NCBI GenBank assembly: GCA_019136135.1
Contig: JAGVUR010000012.1
Location: forward strand, 1-32,962
Origin: Verrucomicrobiota bacterium
GTDB lineage: Bacteria > Verrucomicrobiota > Lentisphaeria > Oligosphaerales > Oligosphaeraceae
DNA: 32,962 nucleotides
Direction: 5' to 3'
Below the pieces are notes generated by a model. It did no database searches and was not told where the DNA came from. It saw nothing but the letters and a program-made list of their open reading frames with translations. A program made the translations under genes and the position numbers. Below, piece by piece: positions 7,757 to 13,949 of the stretch. Numbering within the stretch: position 1 is the stretch's first letter; the number at the start of each line of letters is the position of its first letter.

Positions 7757-8053
7757 GCTCGGAGAGCTGACATCATAAGCAACCTCAGGTGAAGCGAAGC
7801 GAAACCTGGGGAAAGGCATCCCCCACGAAATCAAAGCCTTGGAAAGGCGACACATGAACTGGCGCCGACATTGCGGATTAAAAGAAAATCAAAGGCGTTG
7901 GCTCAAGTGTCTTCATTCGCCGCGGCGCATATCGACGCCATGACAGTGCCGCCCTCCGAGGCTCCGGTCCTGGGGGGGAAGTGGCGACGCCCCAGGTTCC
8001 GCTGTGTTCCGTACAGCTTCACCAGGATTAAGCATGACATCGCCTCTCCAAGG
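7757..8053. repeat. Inverted pair of a diverged palindromic repeat
   Basis: The left copy (about 7757-7825) contains the hairpin CCTCAGGT (7783-7790) / ACCTGGGG (7804-7811). Its complement reads CCCCAGGTTTCGCT ... CTTCACC ... CTTATGATGTC ... CTCTCCGAGCT. The right copy (about 7958-8053) reads CCCCAGGTTCCGCT ... CTTCACC ... AGCATGACATC ... CTCTCCAAGGCT on the plus strand. The two are therefore diverged copies in opposite orientation. No protein is encoded. Confidence 0.6.
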
Positions 8054-8123
8054 CTATTCATGCCCAAAAAGCGTGATGTTCTGCGAGTACCTGCACTATG
8101 ATAATCTCCATCAGATATATTGC

Positions 8124-8145
8124 AAGCACCCGGGTGCTCATACCT
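8124..8145 (-). repeat. GAGCACCCGGGTGC palindrome, left copy
   Basis: Read on the minus strand the segment is AGGTATGAGCACCCGGGTGC followed by TT. Nearly the same sequence occurs on the plus strand at 12046-12072. The two copies therefore form an inverted pair around the 3.9-kb block with the methyltransferase/nuclease cassette. Confidence 0.6.
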
Positions 8146-8301
8146 TGTTTAGCTAATTGACGGGCGTCACGATGTCAACTGCTTTTTTTAGATTTATTGT
8201 TTTTCGCCTTTTTATATATGCTGGAATGGGCAAAAAAGTGCCACTTTAGCCATGTAAAATAGAAACAAGCAGACGCGGCAAGACCGCAAGGATCAAGAAA
8301 A

Positions 8302-8646
8302 ATGAACGAATCCAGTTTTGAAGTCATTCAACTCGCCCTCGAACTAATCAAACCCACCGCGTTGACGGCGGCGATGCAACCCGATGAAAAATGGGATGGT
8401 AAAATTCCAGCGGGAAATCGCTGCGAGTTGTGCGCCATGTTCCAAGACAACGGCAAATGCCAGCTTCTCAATGACACTCAACAGAAAAAACAGGTCTACA
8501 AAGACGAAGCCACGAGGCAAGCCATGGTCGGACTGACCCAATACGGCTATTGCAAGGAGTTCCGCTTCTCGCTCCCCGATGCACTTGTTCGCGCAGCATA
8601 CCTGCTCCAGGCGGGTGATTTCGCAATAGGCAGAACCGAATGGTGA
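8302..8646 (+). CDS. Small four-cysteine protein, function unknown
   Basis: This 114-residue protein has cysteines at C41, C44, C53 and C84 in the pattern NRCELCAMF...GKCQLL...GYCKEF. That spacing resembles small metal-binding modules (zinc knuckle or HiPIP-like 'GWC'), but the family was not recognised. The N-terminal half is helical (FEVIQLALELIKPTALTAAM). No signal peptide or membrane segment is seen. AAGGA lies 9 bases before the ATG. It stands alone between repeat-rich gaps, about 260 bases upstream of the methyltransferase gene, and may or may not belong to that cassette. Confidence 0.6.
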   Translation: MNESSFEVIQLALELIKPTALTAAMQPDEKWDGKIPAGNRCELCAMFQDNGKCQLLNDTQQKKQVYKDEATRQAMVGLTQYGYCKEFRFSLPDALVRAAYLLQAGDFAIGRTEW

Positions 8647-8802
8647 GATAAAAAGCAAAAATGACGCTTTGGCGCATTCCAATCTCAATAAATTGCTACT
8701 GCAAAAGAAGGATAACAAATAAAGTTAGAAGAAATGCATGTACAACTTCCGATGCAAAGTGAAAAAACTTGGATAAAGGGTTACATTTATCGGAGAAATT
8801 TC

Positions 8803-8869
8803 ATTGCCTGTCGGAATTGCGATTGTGTGGTCCAAAGCGCAATGTGTTCTAATCCGATAAGCAGGCAAT
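8803..8869 (+). promoter_or_regulatory. Extended stem-loop upstream of the methyltransferase gene
   Basis: A continuous 19-base left side (8803-8821) pairs in three blocks with the right side: ATTGCCTG with CAGGCAAT (8862-8869), TCGGA with TCCGA (8853-8857), and ATTGCG with CGCAAT (8838-8843). Small bulges separate the right-hand blocks. It ends 37 bases before the methyltransferase start. It could be a leader structure, an operator region for controlled methylase expression, or the remnant of a mobile palindrome. Confidence 0.6.
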
Positions 8870-8906
8870 GGAGACCGAATAATGATAACAAGATAGTAGG
8901 ATGGAT

Positions 8907-10046
8907 ATGGGAAACAGGAATCTTACAAGAGCCAAGAGAGCAAAAAACGATGAGTTTTATACCCAATATGACGATATTCAGAAAGAGATAGAAGCCTATT
9001 TAGAATTCAATCCCGACGTTTTTCGCGGCAAAGTGGTGTATTGCAATTGCGATGATCCGTTTGAAAGCAATTTCTTCCGGTACTTTGCGCTCAATTTCAA
9101 TAGACTCGGCTTGAAACAGCTTATCACGACCAGCTTCGATCCATCATATATAGCCAATACACAACTGGAATTGTTTGACTTTGATAATTTCGAAAAGCCC
9201 AAAGGACGCCCCAAAGCCTCTGCCAATATATTTATTATCAATCAAATATATGACATGGACGAAGACGGCGAGTTCAACCTGAAGGATATCGCTATGCAGT
9301 TGAAGGCTAACAAGCAAAACGAATGGATGCCGTTGAAAGGCAATGGCGATTTTCGAAGCGATGAGTGTATCGCATTGCTGAAGCAAGCGGATGTCGTGGT
9401 GACAAACCCGCCATTCAGCTTGTTTCGGGAATATGTAAAACAACATTTTGATTACAATAAGCAGTTCCTGATTATTGGCAACATGAACGCAATCACCTAT
9501 AAAGAAGTTTTTCCAAAGATTCAAGAAAACAAAATGTGGCTTGGTGCAACAGGGAACGGAAGCGACATGGTTTTTGCTGTGCCAAATGGAACGGAGATTG
9601 CAGATAGCGATAGAAAAAAAGCAGCTCGTCTTGGCTATGAAGGTAATTATACTAGGCTTGGAAACTCATGCTGGTTCACCAATCTTGATCATGGAAGACG
9701 TCACCAACCACTTCCGCTGATGACCATGGCTGAGAATTTGAAATACAGCAGACATAAGGAAATCAGGGGTAAAGAGGCATACGATAAATACGACAATTAC
9801 GATGCCATTGAAATACCTTTTACGGATGCGATTCCGAGTGATTATGACGGCGTAATGGGTGTCCCGATTAGTTTTTTGGATAAATACTGTCCTGAACAGT
9901 TTGAGATTGTTGGTGCTACAGAAAGCGAAGACAGAGGATTTTCAAACGGGCTTTGGAATGAAAGTAGCGGTGTCAGTCAAGCGTTAGTTAACTCAAGACG
10001 AGTTTATAAGCGTCTTTTTATACGCCATGTTTCAATATTGGGATAA
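8907..10046 (+). CDS. EcoRI-family adenine-specific DNA methyltransferase
   Basis: The protein has about 379 residues. It begins MGNRNLTRAKRAKNDEFYTQ and has VVYCNCDDPFESNFFRYF near residues 43-60, both typical of the M.EcoRI family (EcoRI_methylase). The catalytic N6-adenine motif NPPF sits in VVVTNPPFSLFREYV (about residues 164-178). The C-terminal part (NSCWFTNLDH, GVPISFLDKY, QFEIVGATES) is also family-typical. The ATG at 8907 is preferred over 8901 because AGGA (8897-8900, reading into G) gives a normal 6-base spacing. It should modify adenine in a specific site and protect host DNA from a partner nuclease. The next gene starts 6 bases after its stop. Codon use is AT-richer than in the flanking genes, suggesting transfer. 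Confidence 0.9.
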   Translation: MGNRNLTRAKRAKNDEFYTQYDDIQKEIEAYLEFNPDVFRGKVVYCNCDDPFESNFFRYFALNFNRLGLKQLITTSFDPSYIANTQLELFDFDNFEKPKGRPKASANIFIINQIYDMDEDGEFNLKDIAMQLKANKQNEWMPLKGNGDFRSDECIALLKQADVVVTNPPFSLFREYVKQHFDYNKQFLIIGNMNAITYKEVFPKIQENKMWLGATGNGSDMVFAVPNGTEIADSDRKKAARLGYEGNYTRLGNSCWFTNLDHGRRHQPLPLMTMAENLKYSRHKEIRGKEAYDKYDNYDAIEIPFTDAIPSDYDGVMGVPISFLDKYCPEQFEIVGATESEDRGFSNGLWNESSGVSQALVNSRRVYKRLFIRHVSILG

Positions 10047-10052
10047 CTTAGA

Positions 10053-11216
10053 ATGAAAACTACTTTAGTTACTGACATTACTATCAAAGACGTCTGCGAT
10101 GGGTTTGTCTACAATGAACTTGAGGGTAAAGGTCTCTTTGGACTTTCAGGCAAACTCACAATTCAGCCGAAATACCAGCGCAATTATATTTATGCTTCAG
10201 ACGGCGGCAAAAAAGAAATGGCCGTCATTGATTCCCTGTTAAAGGGGTATCCCATTGGCCTGATTTACTTTAACAAGGTTTCTGACGGTAAGCTGGAGGT
10301 ATTGGATGGACAGCAACGCATTACCAGTTTTGGGCGTTTTGTAAATAATAAATTTGCTTTTAAAGGCGAAGATGGCCAGATACAGTATTTTAGAGGAATG
10401 GCAGAAGACAAAAAGACCAAGATTTTGAATACGAAACTGCTTATTTACGAATGCGAAGGCACGGAAACTGAAATCATAGACTGGTTTAAGACAATCAACA
10501 TTGCCGGAATAGAGCTGAATCGTCAGGAAATGCGTAATGCCTCGTATTCCGGAAATTTTGTAACGCTCGCCAAAGAAGAATTCAGCAATAGCCAAAACGC
10601 CAATATCCAGAAATGGAGCGCATATATAAATGGCAGCGTCAACCGCCAGGATTTCCTGGAATGCGCACTTAATTGGGTGAGCAAGGGGAATATCGACGCT
10701 TACATGAGCCTTCATCGCAACGACACGAATATAAATGAACTCAAAAAATACTTTAACAGCGTGCTTGATTGGGTGTCGGCCGTATTTACAGATGTCGAGA
10801 GGGAGATGCGCGGACTCGAATGGGGCCGATTGTACGAAAAGTATCGCAATACGGCATACAATCCCACCAAGGTTTCTGTTGATGTGCAGAAGCTCCTAGA
10901 AGATCCGTATGTCAAGAGCAAGAAAGGAATCTTTGAATACATTCTTGGAGGGTCGACAGATACAAAACTGCTGGATATTCGTGTATTTGATGAGGCCACA
11001 AAGAAAAAGGTGTATGCAATCCAAACCAAGCAAGCCAAAGATAAGTCAAATTGCCCACTTTGCGCTGTTGGACACGATGCCAACAAGAAAAGAATCTGGA
11101 AACTTGCAGAAATGGATGCGGATCATGTAACTGCATGGAGCAAAGGTGGCGAGACAAATATCGAGAATTGTCAGATGTTATGCAAGACTCACAACCGCGT
11201 AAAGGGAAATCGGTAA
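10053..11216 (+). CDS. DUF262 (GmrSD/ParB-like) protein with C-terminal HNH nuclease
   Basis: The protein has 387 residues. The N-terminal DUF262 domain shows its two hallmarks: PKYQRNYIY (39-47) and LDGQQRITS (84-92), the latter the ParB/Srx-like DGQQR motif linked to nucleotide hydrolysis in GmrSD-type and BrxU enzymes. The C-terminus is a zinc-type HNH domain: C334-x2-C337, DADH (355-358), N369, C373-x3-C377 and KTHNR (378-382). All expected catalytic and zinc residues are present, so it should be an active nuclease. It is translationally linked to the EcoRI-family methyltransferase 6 bases upstream. The pair could be a restriction-modification system with an unusual endonuclease, or a modification-guided defense. 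GmrSD enzymes usually attack modified DNA without a paired methylase, which makes this pairing notable. Confidence 0.88.
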   Translation: MKTTLVTDITIKDVCDGFVYNELEGKGLFGLSGKLTIQPKYQRNYIYASDGGKKEMAVIDSLLKGYPIGLIYFNKVSDGKLEVLDGQQRITSFGRFVNNKFAFKGEDGQIQYFRGMAEDKKTKILNTKLLIYECEGTETEIIDWFKTINIAGIELNRQEMRNASYSGNFVTLAKEEFSNSQNANIQKWSAYINGSVNRQDFLECALNWVSKGNIDAYMSLHRNDTNINELKKYFNSVLDWVSAVFTDVEREMRGLEWGRLYEKYRNTAYNPTKVSVDVQKLLEDPYVKSKKGIFEYILGGSTDTKLLDIRVFDEATKKKVYAIQTKQAKDKSNCPLCAVGHDANKKRIWKLAEMDADHVTAWSKGGETNIENCQMLCKTHNRVKGNR

Positions 11217-11865
11217 AGAGTTCTTGATGACGATGCAATGTAGCAGGTTTCGTCGATGACGACTTCAACCAAAGCCTTTCCCAAGACCCCAGGCTATTTG
11301 CCGTCGCCCGTTGAAATCTTCTACCAGCTTTTTGGGTAGAACTTATCTATGGCTATACCAATTGCATAGATTTGCTTTTTTAGGGACAGAAAGGCACTAA
11401 AAAACCATTGCTATTTTTAATTTGCTATAAATCCGAACGCTAAGCCCGCATGCGTGCAAAGAGACAGGAAATCATTGATTATTGGTTGCTCATCTTTGTC
11501 GCTTCGCCTTCGCACAACAGCAAACAGGGATGCACGCAGAAAAACGCAACGGAAGCCGCCTAGGGCTTGTTTCGGCAAGCGACCGCTAAACCACTGGCGC
11601 AACGGCAAAGCGCCCAGATGAGCCTTCTGTTCGCCTTTTTCGGCTTTGGCGCTGTTTTCATTGCTCGTGTCTTTCCATTTGTCGTCGGCTCTTACGTCCC
11701 GGAACCTGAAAATGAAAAAAAACAGGCGAAGAGGCTAAATGACCATGCGGGAAGATTACATGCCGGGGGGCCGGGCAAAATTCTCAGCTGGGAGGAATGG
11801 GTCCCCATATAGGCGGGAAACGCCCATTTTCACTACTTATCAACTTCATTTTCAACGACTTGCAA

Positions 11866-11997
11866 AAGTTAAGTACAGATAAGTACAGTTTTTCGGGCTT
11901 TTCCGTCGCCGTCTCGCCGTCCGTCATCACCTTCCTTGCCCTAGCCTTCGACACCCTGATTCAGGTACGAAAAAAACTGTACTTATCTGTTACTTAT
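11866..11997. repeat. Long inverted repeat AAGTACAGATAAGTACAG
   Basis: The left arm at 11868-11894 (GTTAAGTACAGATAAGTACAG then TTTTTC) is complementary to the right arm at 11969-11997 (GAAAAAAACTGTACTTATCT then GTTACTTAT), with one-base length differences. The spacer is about 74 bases and contains no gene. Each arm holds two copies of a GTAC-centred unit. Confidence 0.75.
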
Positions 11998-12045
11998 CTC
12001 ATAAAATTACTTTTTATTTTAGGCATCTTGACTGTGTGTCATCGC

Positions 12046-12072
12046 AGGTACGAGCACCCGGGGTGCCCGTAC
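12046..12072 (+). repeat. GAGCACCCGGGTGC palindrome, right copy
   Basis: The sequence AGGTACGAGCACCCGGGGTG, followed by CCCGTAC, is nearly self-complementary. It matches the minus-strand copy at 8124-8145. Confidence 0.6.
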
Positions 12073-12129
12073 TTAAAAGCCGTTTTGATCTGTAGAGAGC
12101 GGATAAGCCTGACCAGTCCAGACAAGTTC

Positions 12130-12189
12130 GGACGGGTCGGACGGGTCGGACGGGTCGGACGGGGTCGGACGGGTCAGACGGGTCGGACC
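12130..12189. repeat. 9-bp GC-rich minisatellite (GGACGGGTC)n
   Basis: About six tandem copies of GGACGGGTC run from 12130. One unit is lengthened by a G and one carries a G-to-A change. The unit length is a multiple of three, so open frames through it are artefacts of the repeat (Gly-Arg-Val on the plus strand, Ser-Asp-Pro on the minus strand). Confidence 0.9.
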
Positions 12190-12207
12190 TAAGGCATTGG
12201 CTTTCTT

Positions 12208-12291
12208 CTGGAAAACTACCCCGAAACCAAAGCGAAATTTTCACACTTTCGTACTCAAAATGTATGTGACATGCCTCCCGAGTTCGGCATT
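12208..12291 (+). repeat. Dispersed intergenic repeat, copy C
   Basis: This 84-base segment begins CTGGAAAAC and contains CCGAAACCAAAGCGAAATTT, TCACACTTTCGTACTCAAAA and ATGTGACATGCC, ending in GAGTTCGGCATT. It is repeated almost exactly 217 bases downstream (copy D) and shares its core with copies A and B near 3.9-4.1 kb. Confidence 0.9.
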
Positions 12292-12297
12292 GGAGAT

Positions 12298-12375
12298 CAT
12301 GGGACTGAGACCTATGGGACACATGGGACGAATGCGACCCATGGGACTGGGACATGGGACTGGGACTATGGGACG
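12298..12375. repeat. Degenerate ATGGGAC tandem repeats
   Basis: Many imperfect units of CATGGGAC and CTGGGAC follow one another here, including near-palindromic parts with ACCCATGGGAC. The block lies exactly between direct copies C and D of the dispersed repeat. Confidence 0.75.
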
Positions 12376-12424
12376 TGACGTCGGGTTTTATGACCATGAA
12401 GGCTTCGGAGCTTGACCTTTTCCA

Positions 12425-12508
12425 CTGGAAAACCATCCCGAAACCAAAGCGAAATTTTCACACTTTCGTACTCAAAATGTATGTGACATGCCGCCTGAGT
12501 TCGGCATT
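12425..12508 (+). repeat. Dispersed intergenic repeat, copy D
   Basis: This is a direct duplicate of 12208-12291 with only a few substitutions. Both start CTGGAAAAC and end GAGTTCGGCATT. Together the copies bracket the ATGGGAC minisatellite. Confidence 0.9.
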
Positions 12509-12580
12509 TACTTTTTAAGGTTCAAAGCACAAAAGTTAGCTGAAAGTTAGACGAACACTTTTTGCGCACCCAAAAGTAAA

Positions 12581-12606
12581 GCCTCGCAACCCATTGATTG
12601 CGAGGC
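12581..12606 (-). terminator. tRNA-Arg terminator, possibly bidirectional
   Basis: GCCTCGCAA (12581-12589) and TTGCGAGGC (12598-12606) form a perfect 9-bp stem with an 8-base loop. On the minus strand it is followed by TTTACTTTT, and on the plus strand by TTTTAAATTT. It begins 9 bases after the tRNA 3' end. Confidence 0.85.
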
Positions 12607-12615
12607 TTTTAAATT

Positions 12616-12692
12616 TGGCAACCCGGGCGCGGCTCGAACGCGCTACCTACTGCTTAGAAGGCAGTTGCTCTATCCGGGTGAGCTACCGGGTC
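12616..12692 (-). tRNA. tRNA-Arg (anticodon TCT), CCA encoded
   Basis: On the minus strand a complete 77-base cloverleaf can be drawn. The acceptor stem pairs GACCCGG with CCGGGTT, the D arm is GCTC/GAGC, and the anticodon stem pairs ACTGC with GCAGT around loop CTTCTAA, giving anticodon TCT. The T arm pairs GCGCG with CGCGC around TTCGAGC. A discriminator G and an encoded CCA complete it. The anticodon reads AGA/AGG, so the amino acid is arginine. The tRNA is transcribed toward the repeat-rich block, so its 3' end, a classic integration target, faces the methyltransferase/nuclease side. Confidence 0.97.
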
Positions 12693-12707
12693 GCTTTGAA
12701 ACAGCGG

Positions 12708-12713
12708 ATTATA
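12708..12713 (-). promoter_or_regulatory. -10 element of tRNA-Arg
   Basis: A consensus TATAAT on the minus strand lies 15 bases before the first base of the mature tRNA. No -35 hexamer at normal spacing is obvious; TTGATT at 12740-12735 is 21 bases away. Confidence 0.45.
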
Positions 12714-12731
12714 ATATGGCTCAAGAAGCCG

Positions 12732-12801
12732 AAAAATCAACTTGACCGAGGTTTTTTCGTGAAAAGCATTGAAAGAAAGGCATTGGTCAAGTTGAATTTT
12801 T
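12732..12801. repeat. Inverted repeat between tRNA-Arg and the next gene
   Basis: TCAACTTGACC (12737-12747) is perfectly complementary to GGTCAAGTTGA (12785-12795). A-rich and T-rich outer bases extend it with one bulge. It lies between the divergent tRNA and the secreted-protein gene. It could act as a transcription barrier or an operator. Confidence 0.6.
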
Positions 12802-12868
12802 ACCGTTTCTTATCTATAGTTAAAACTTAACCATCTTGGTTGTAACCCAAATCTAGGAGGAACGATAT

Positions 12869-13918
12869 ATGTTGTCACCCAAAAGCCGAAGGCTTGTCTT
12901 GATCTGCCTGCTGGTAATAGGCATGTGCCACGCCCAAGACATCAAGAGCGAAAATGAAAAAGGCAACGCTGAAGCGCCCGCAGTCGTAGCGCCTAAATCC
13001 ATCCGGACAAGGACACTGGAGGAACTGGACGCAAAAAACCGAAGAGACCGGGAATTGAGCGACATTGCCACCATGCTGAAAACCATCCCTGCCTTGCAGA
13101 ACATGGAGCAAAGGATCATCGAATACCTGCGGATCCAGAAGCGTTTCGGGAAGCTTATGGATGACCTCAAGGACGCCTCCTCGCGCCAGGCGGATATCGC
13201 GGAAGACATCAGGACTTCGCTGCTTGATACCAAGCTGACTCCCCAGGAGGAAGCGCGATTGCATGAATGCCGCCAAAACCTGAAAAGCTTCGCGGAGCAG
13301 CAGCAGTTGATGATCCAGCAAATCAGGCTCGCCTCACGCAATGTCCAGAACTCCATCGGCGCCCTGCCGCCGCCACCATCGTACACGAGCCGTGCAGGCA
13401 TCAAGATGAACCTGGTCGGCACGATGCCTAATGCGTTCTACGTTTCGTCGACCTGCATCTCGAAGGACTTGTTCATCGCCGCCTCGGAATCCCTGAAGCT
13501 CCAGCAGGAGCCGAACCTTCCCGAGGCAAACGCTCCGTACGCTGTGGCAAACGTTGACTATTATCAGGCGTCTACCTTCTGCAGCTGGTTGTCCACGTAC
13601 GAACAAGCCGTCTATACGATTCCCGGAAAAAAGGTTTTCGAGTCCCTGGCGCAATTCAACATGTTTCCCAACGAAGCGGTTTGGTCCTCCACCGAGTGGA
13701 AGACGGACGACGTCGGGCAAATTCGCGCCATCGAGCGCTTCGGCGTGAAATTGCAACAGATTTGGGATCCGAAGCAACGCCTATCCTCCGAGCAATTCAT
13801 CGGCGAGTTGCCTATTGCACACTACGAGTCCCTGGGATTCCTGGTGATAACCCCTGCGATGACGGGCATCGCACGAAGATGGCAACTCCTGTCGCAGCAG
13901 GTCGCCAACGAGCCTTGA
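12869..13918 (+). CDS. Secreted coiled-coil protein with degenerate FGE/SUMF-like domain
   Basis: The protein has 349 residues. A signal peptide (MLSPKSRRLVLICLLVIGMCHAQ) leads into a charged helical region (about 45-155) rich in Arg, Glu and Gln that is likely a coiled coil. After a GALPPPPSYTSR linker, the C-terminal half resembles the formylglycine-generating-enzyme fold used as a sugar- or peptide-binding module. Examples are MPNAFYVSSTCISKDLF (like 'FYMGKYEVTNAQY'), VANVDYYQASTFCSWLS and VWSSTEW. It is shorter than a full FGE domain and lacks its usual C-terminal part, so a binding rather than catalytic role is likely. AGGAGG precedes the ATG at good spacing. The next gene starts 31 bases downstream and probably works with it in the envelope. 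Confidence 0.65.
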   Translation: MLSPKSRRLVLICLLVIGMCHAQDIKSENEKGNAEAPAVVAPKSIRTRTLEELDAKNRRDRELSDIATMLKTIPALQNMEQRIIEYLRIQKRFGKLMDDLKDASSRQADIAEDIRTSLLDTKLTPQEEARLHECRQNLKSFAEQQQLMIQQIRLASRNVQNSIGALPPPPSYTSRAGIKMNLVGTMPNAFYVSSTCISKDLFIAASESLKLQQEPNLPEANAPYAVANVDYYQASTFCSWLSTYEQAVYTIPGKKVFESLAQFNMFPNEAVWSSTEWKTDDVGQIRAIERFGVKLQQIWDPKQRLSSEQFIGELPIAHYESLGFLVITPAMTGIARRWQLLSQQVANEP

Positions 13919-13949
13919 CGATTCCACAACTTTATTGGAGACAAAGCAG

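Larger units (their letters stand above)
7609..8301. other. Gene-free intergenic block, 0.7 kb
   Basis: No convincing gene is present. Short open frames on both strands lack start signals and coincide with palindromic repeats. The block holds an inverted pair of one repeat family (7757-7825 and 7958-8053) and a GC palindrome at 8124-8145. An AT-rich stretch (about 8160-8280) probably contains the promoter of the next small gene. Confidence 0.6.
11217..12580. other. Gene-free, repeat-rich block, 1.4 kb
   Basis: No convincing gene was found between the HNH gene and the tRNA terminator. Contents in order: an AT-rich inverted repeat TTTTTTAG/CTAAAAAA (11376-11404), which could end the cassette transcript; two weak open frames (11417-11608 minus, 11567-11812 plus); a long inverted repeat (11866-11997); a GC palindrome (12046-12072); two GC-rich minisatellites; and two direct copies of the dispersed TACTCAAAA repeat. 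The dense non-coding repeats look like a plastic, recombination-prone site. Confidence 0.6.

Noticed and set aside
7619..8101. Two small hypothetical proteins in the 7.6-8.3 kb gap
   Set aside because: They coincide with the opposed copies of a palindromic repeat and have no supporting start signals.
8734..8991. 85-residue open frame before the methylase
   Set aside because: It overlaps the real methylase start in another frame and spans the extended stem-loop.
11417..11812. Two short open frames in the gap after the nuclease gene
   Set aside because: The minus-strand 63-residue and plus-strand 81-residue frames overlap, lack clear Shine-Dalgarno sites and show no recognisable domain; a decayed gene cannot be excluded.
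12127..12192. Gly-Arg-Val repeat protein
   Set aside because: It is a translation of the 9-bp minisatellite, with no gene-like sequence around it.
12616..12638. Attachment-site duplicate of the tRNA-Arg 3' end
   Set aside because: No second copy of this segment could be found to the left, and no integrase gene is present, so no att sites are annotated.
12594..12830. 78-residue protein beginning across the tRNA
   Set aside because: It is the usual false frame antisense to a tRNA (the LERATYCLEG-type peptide).
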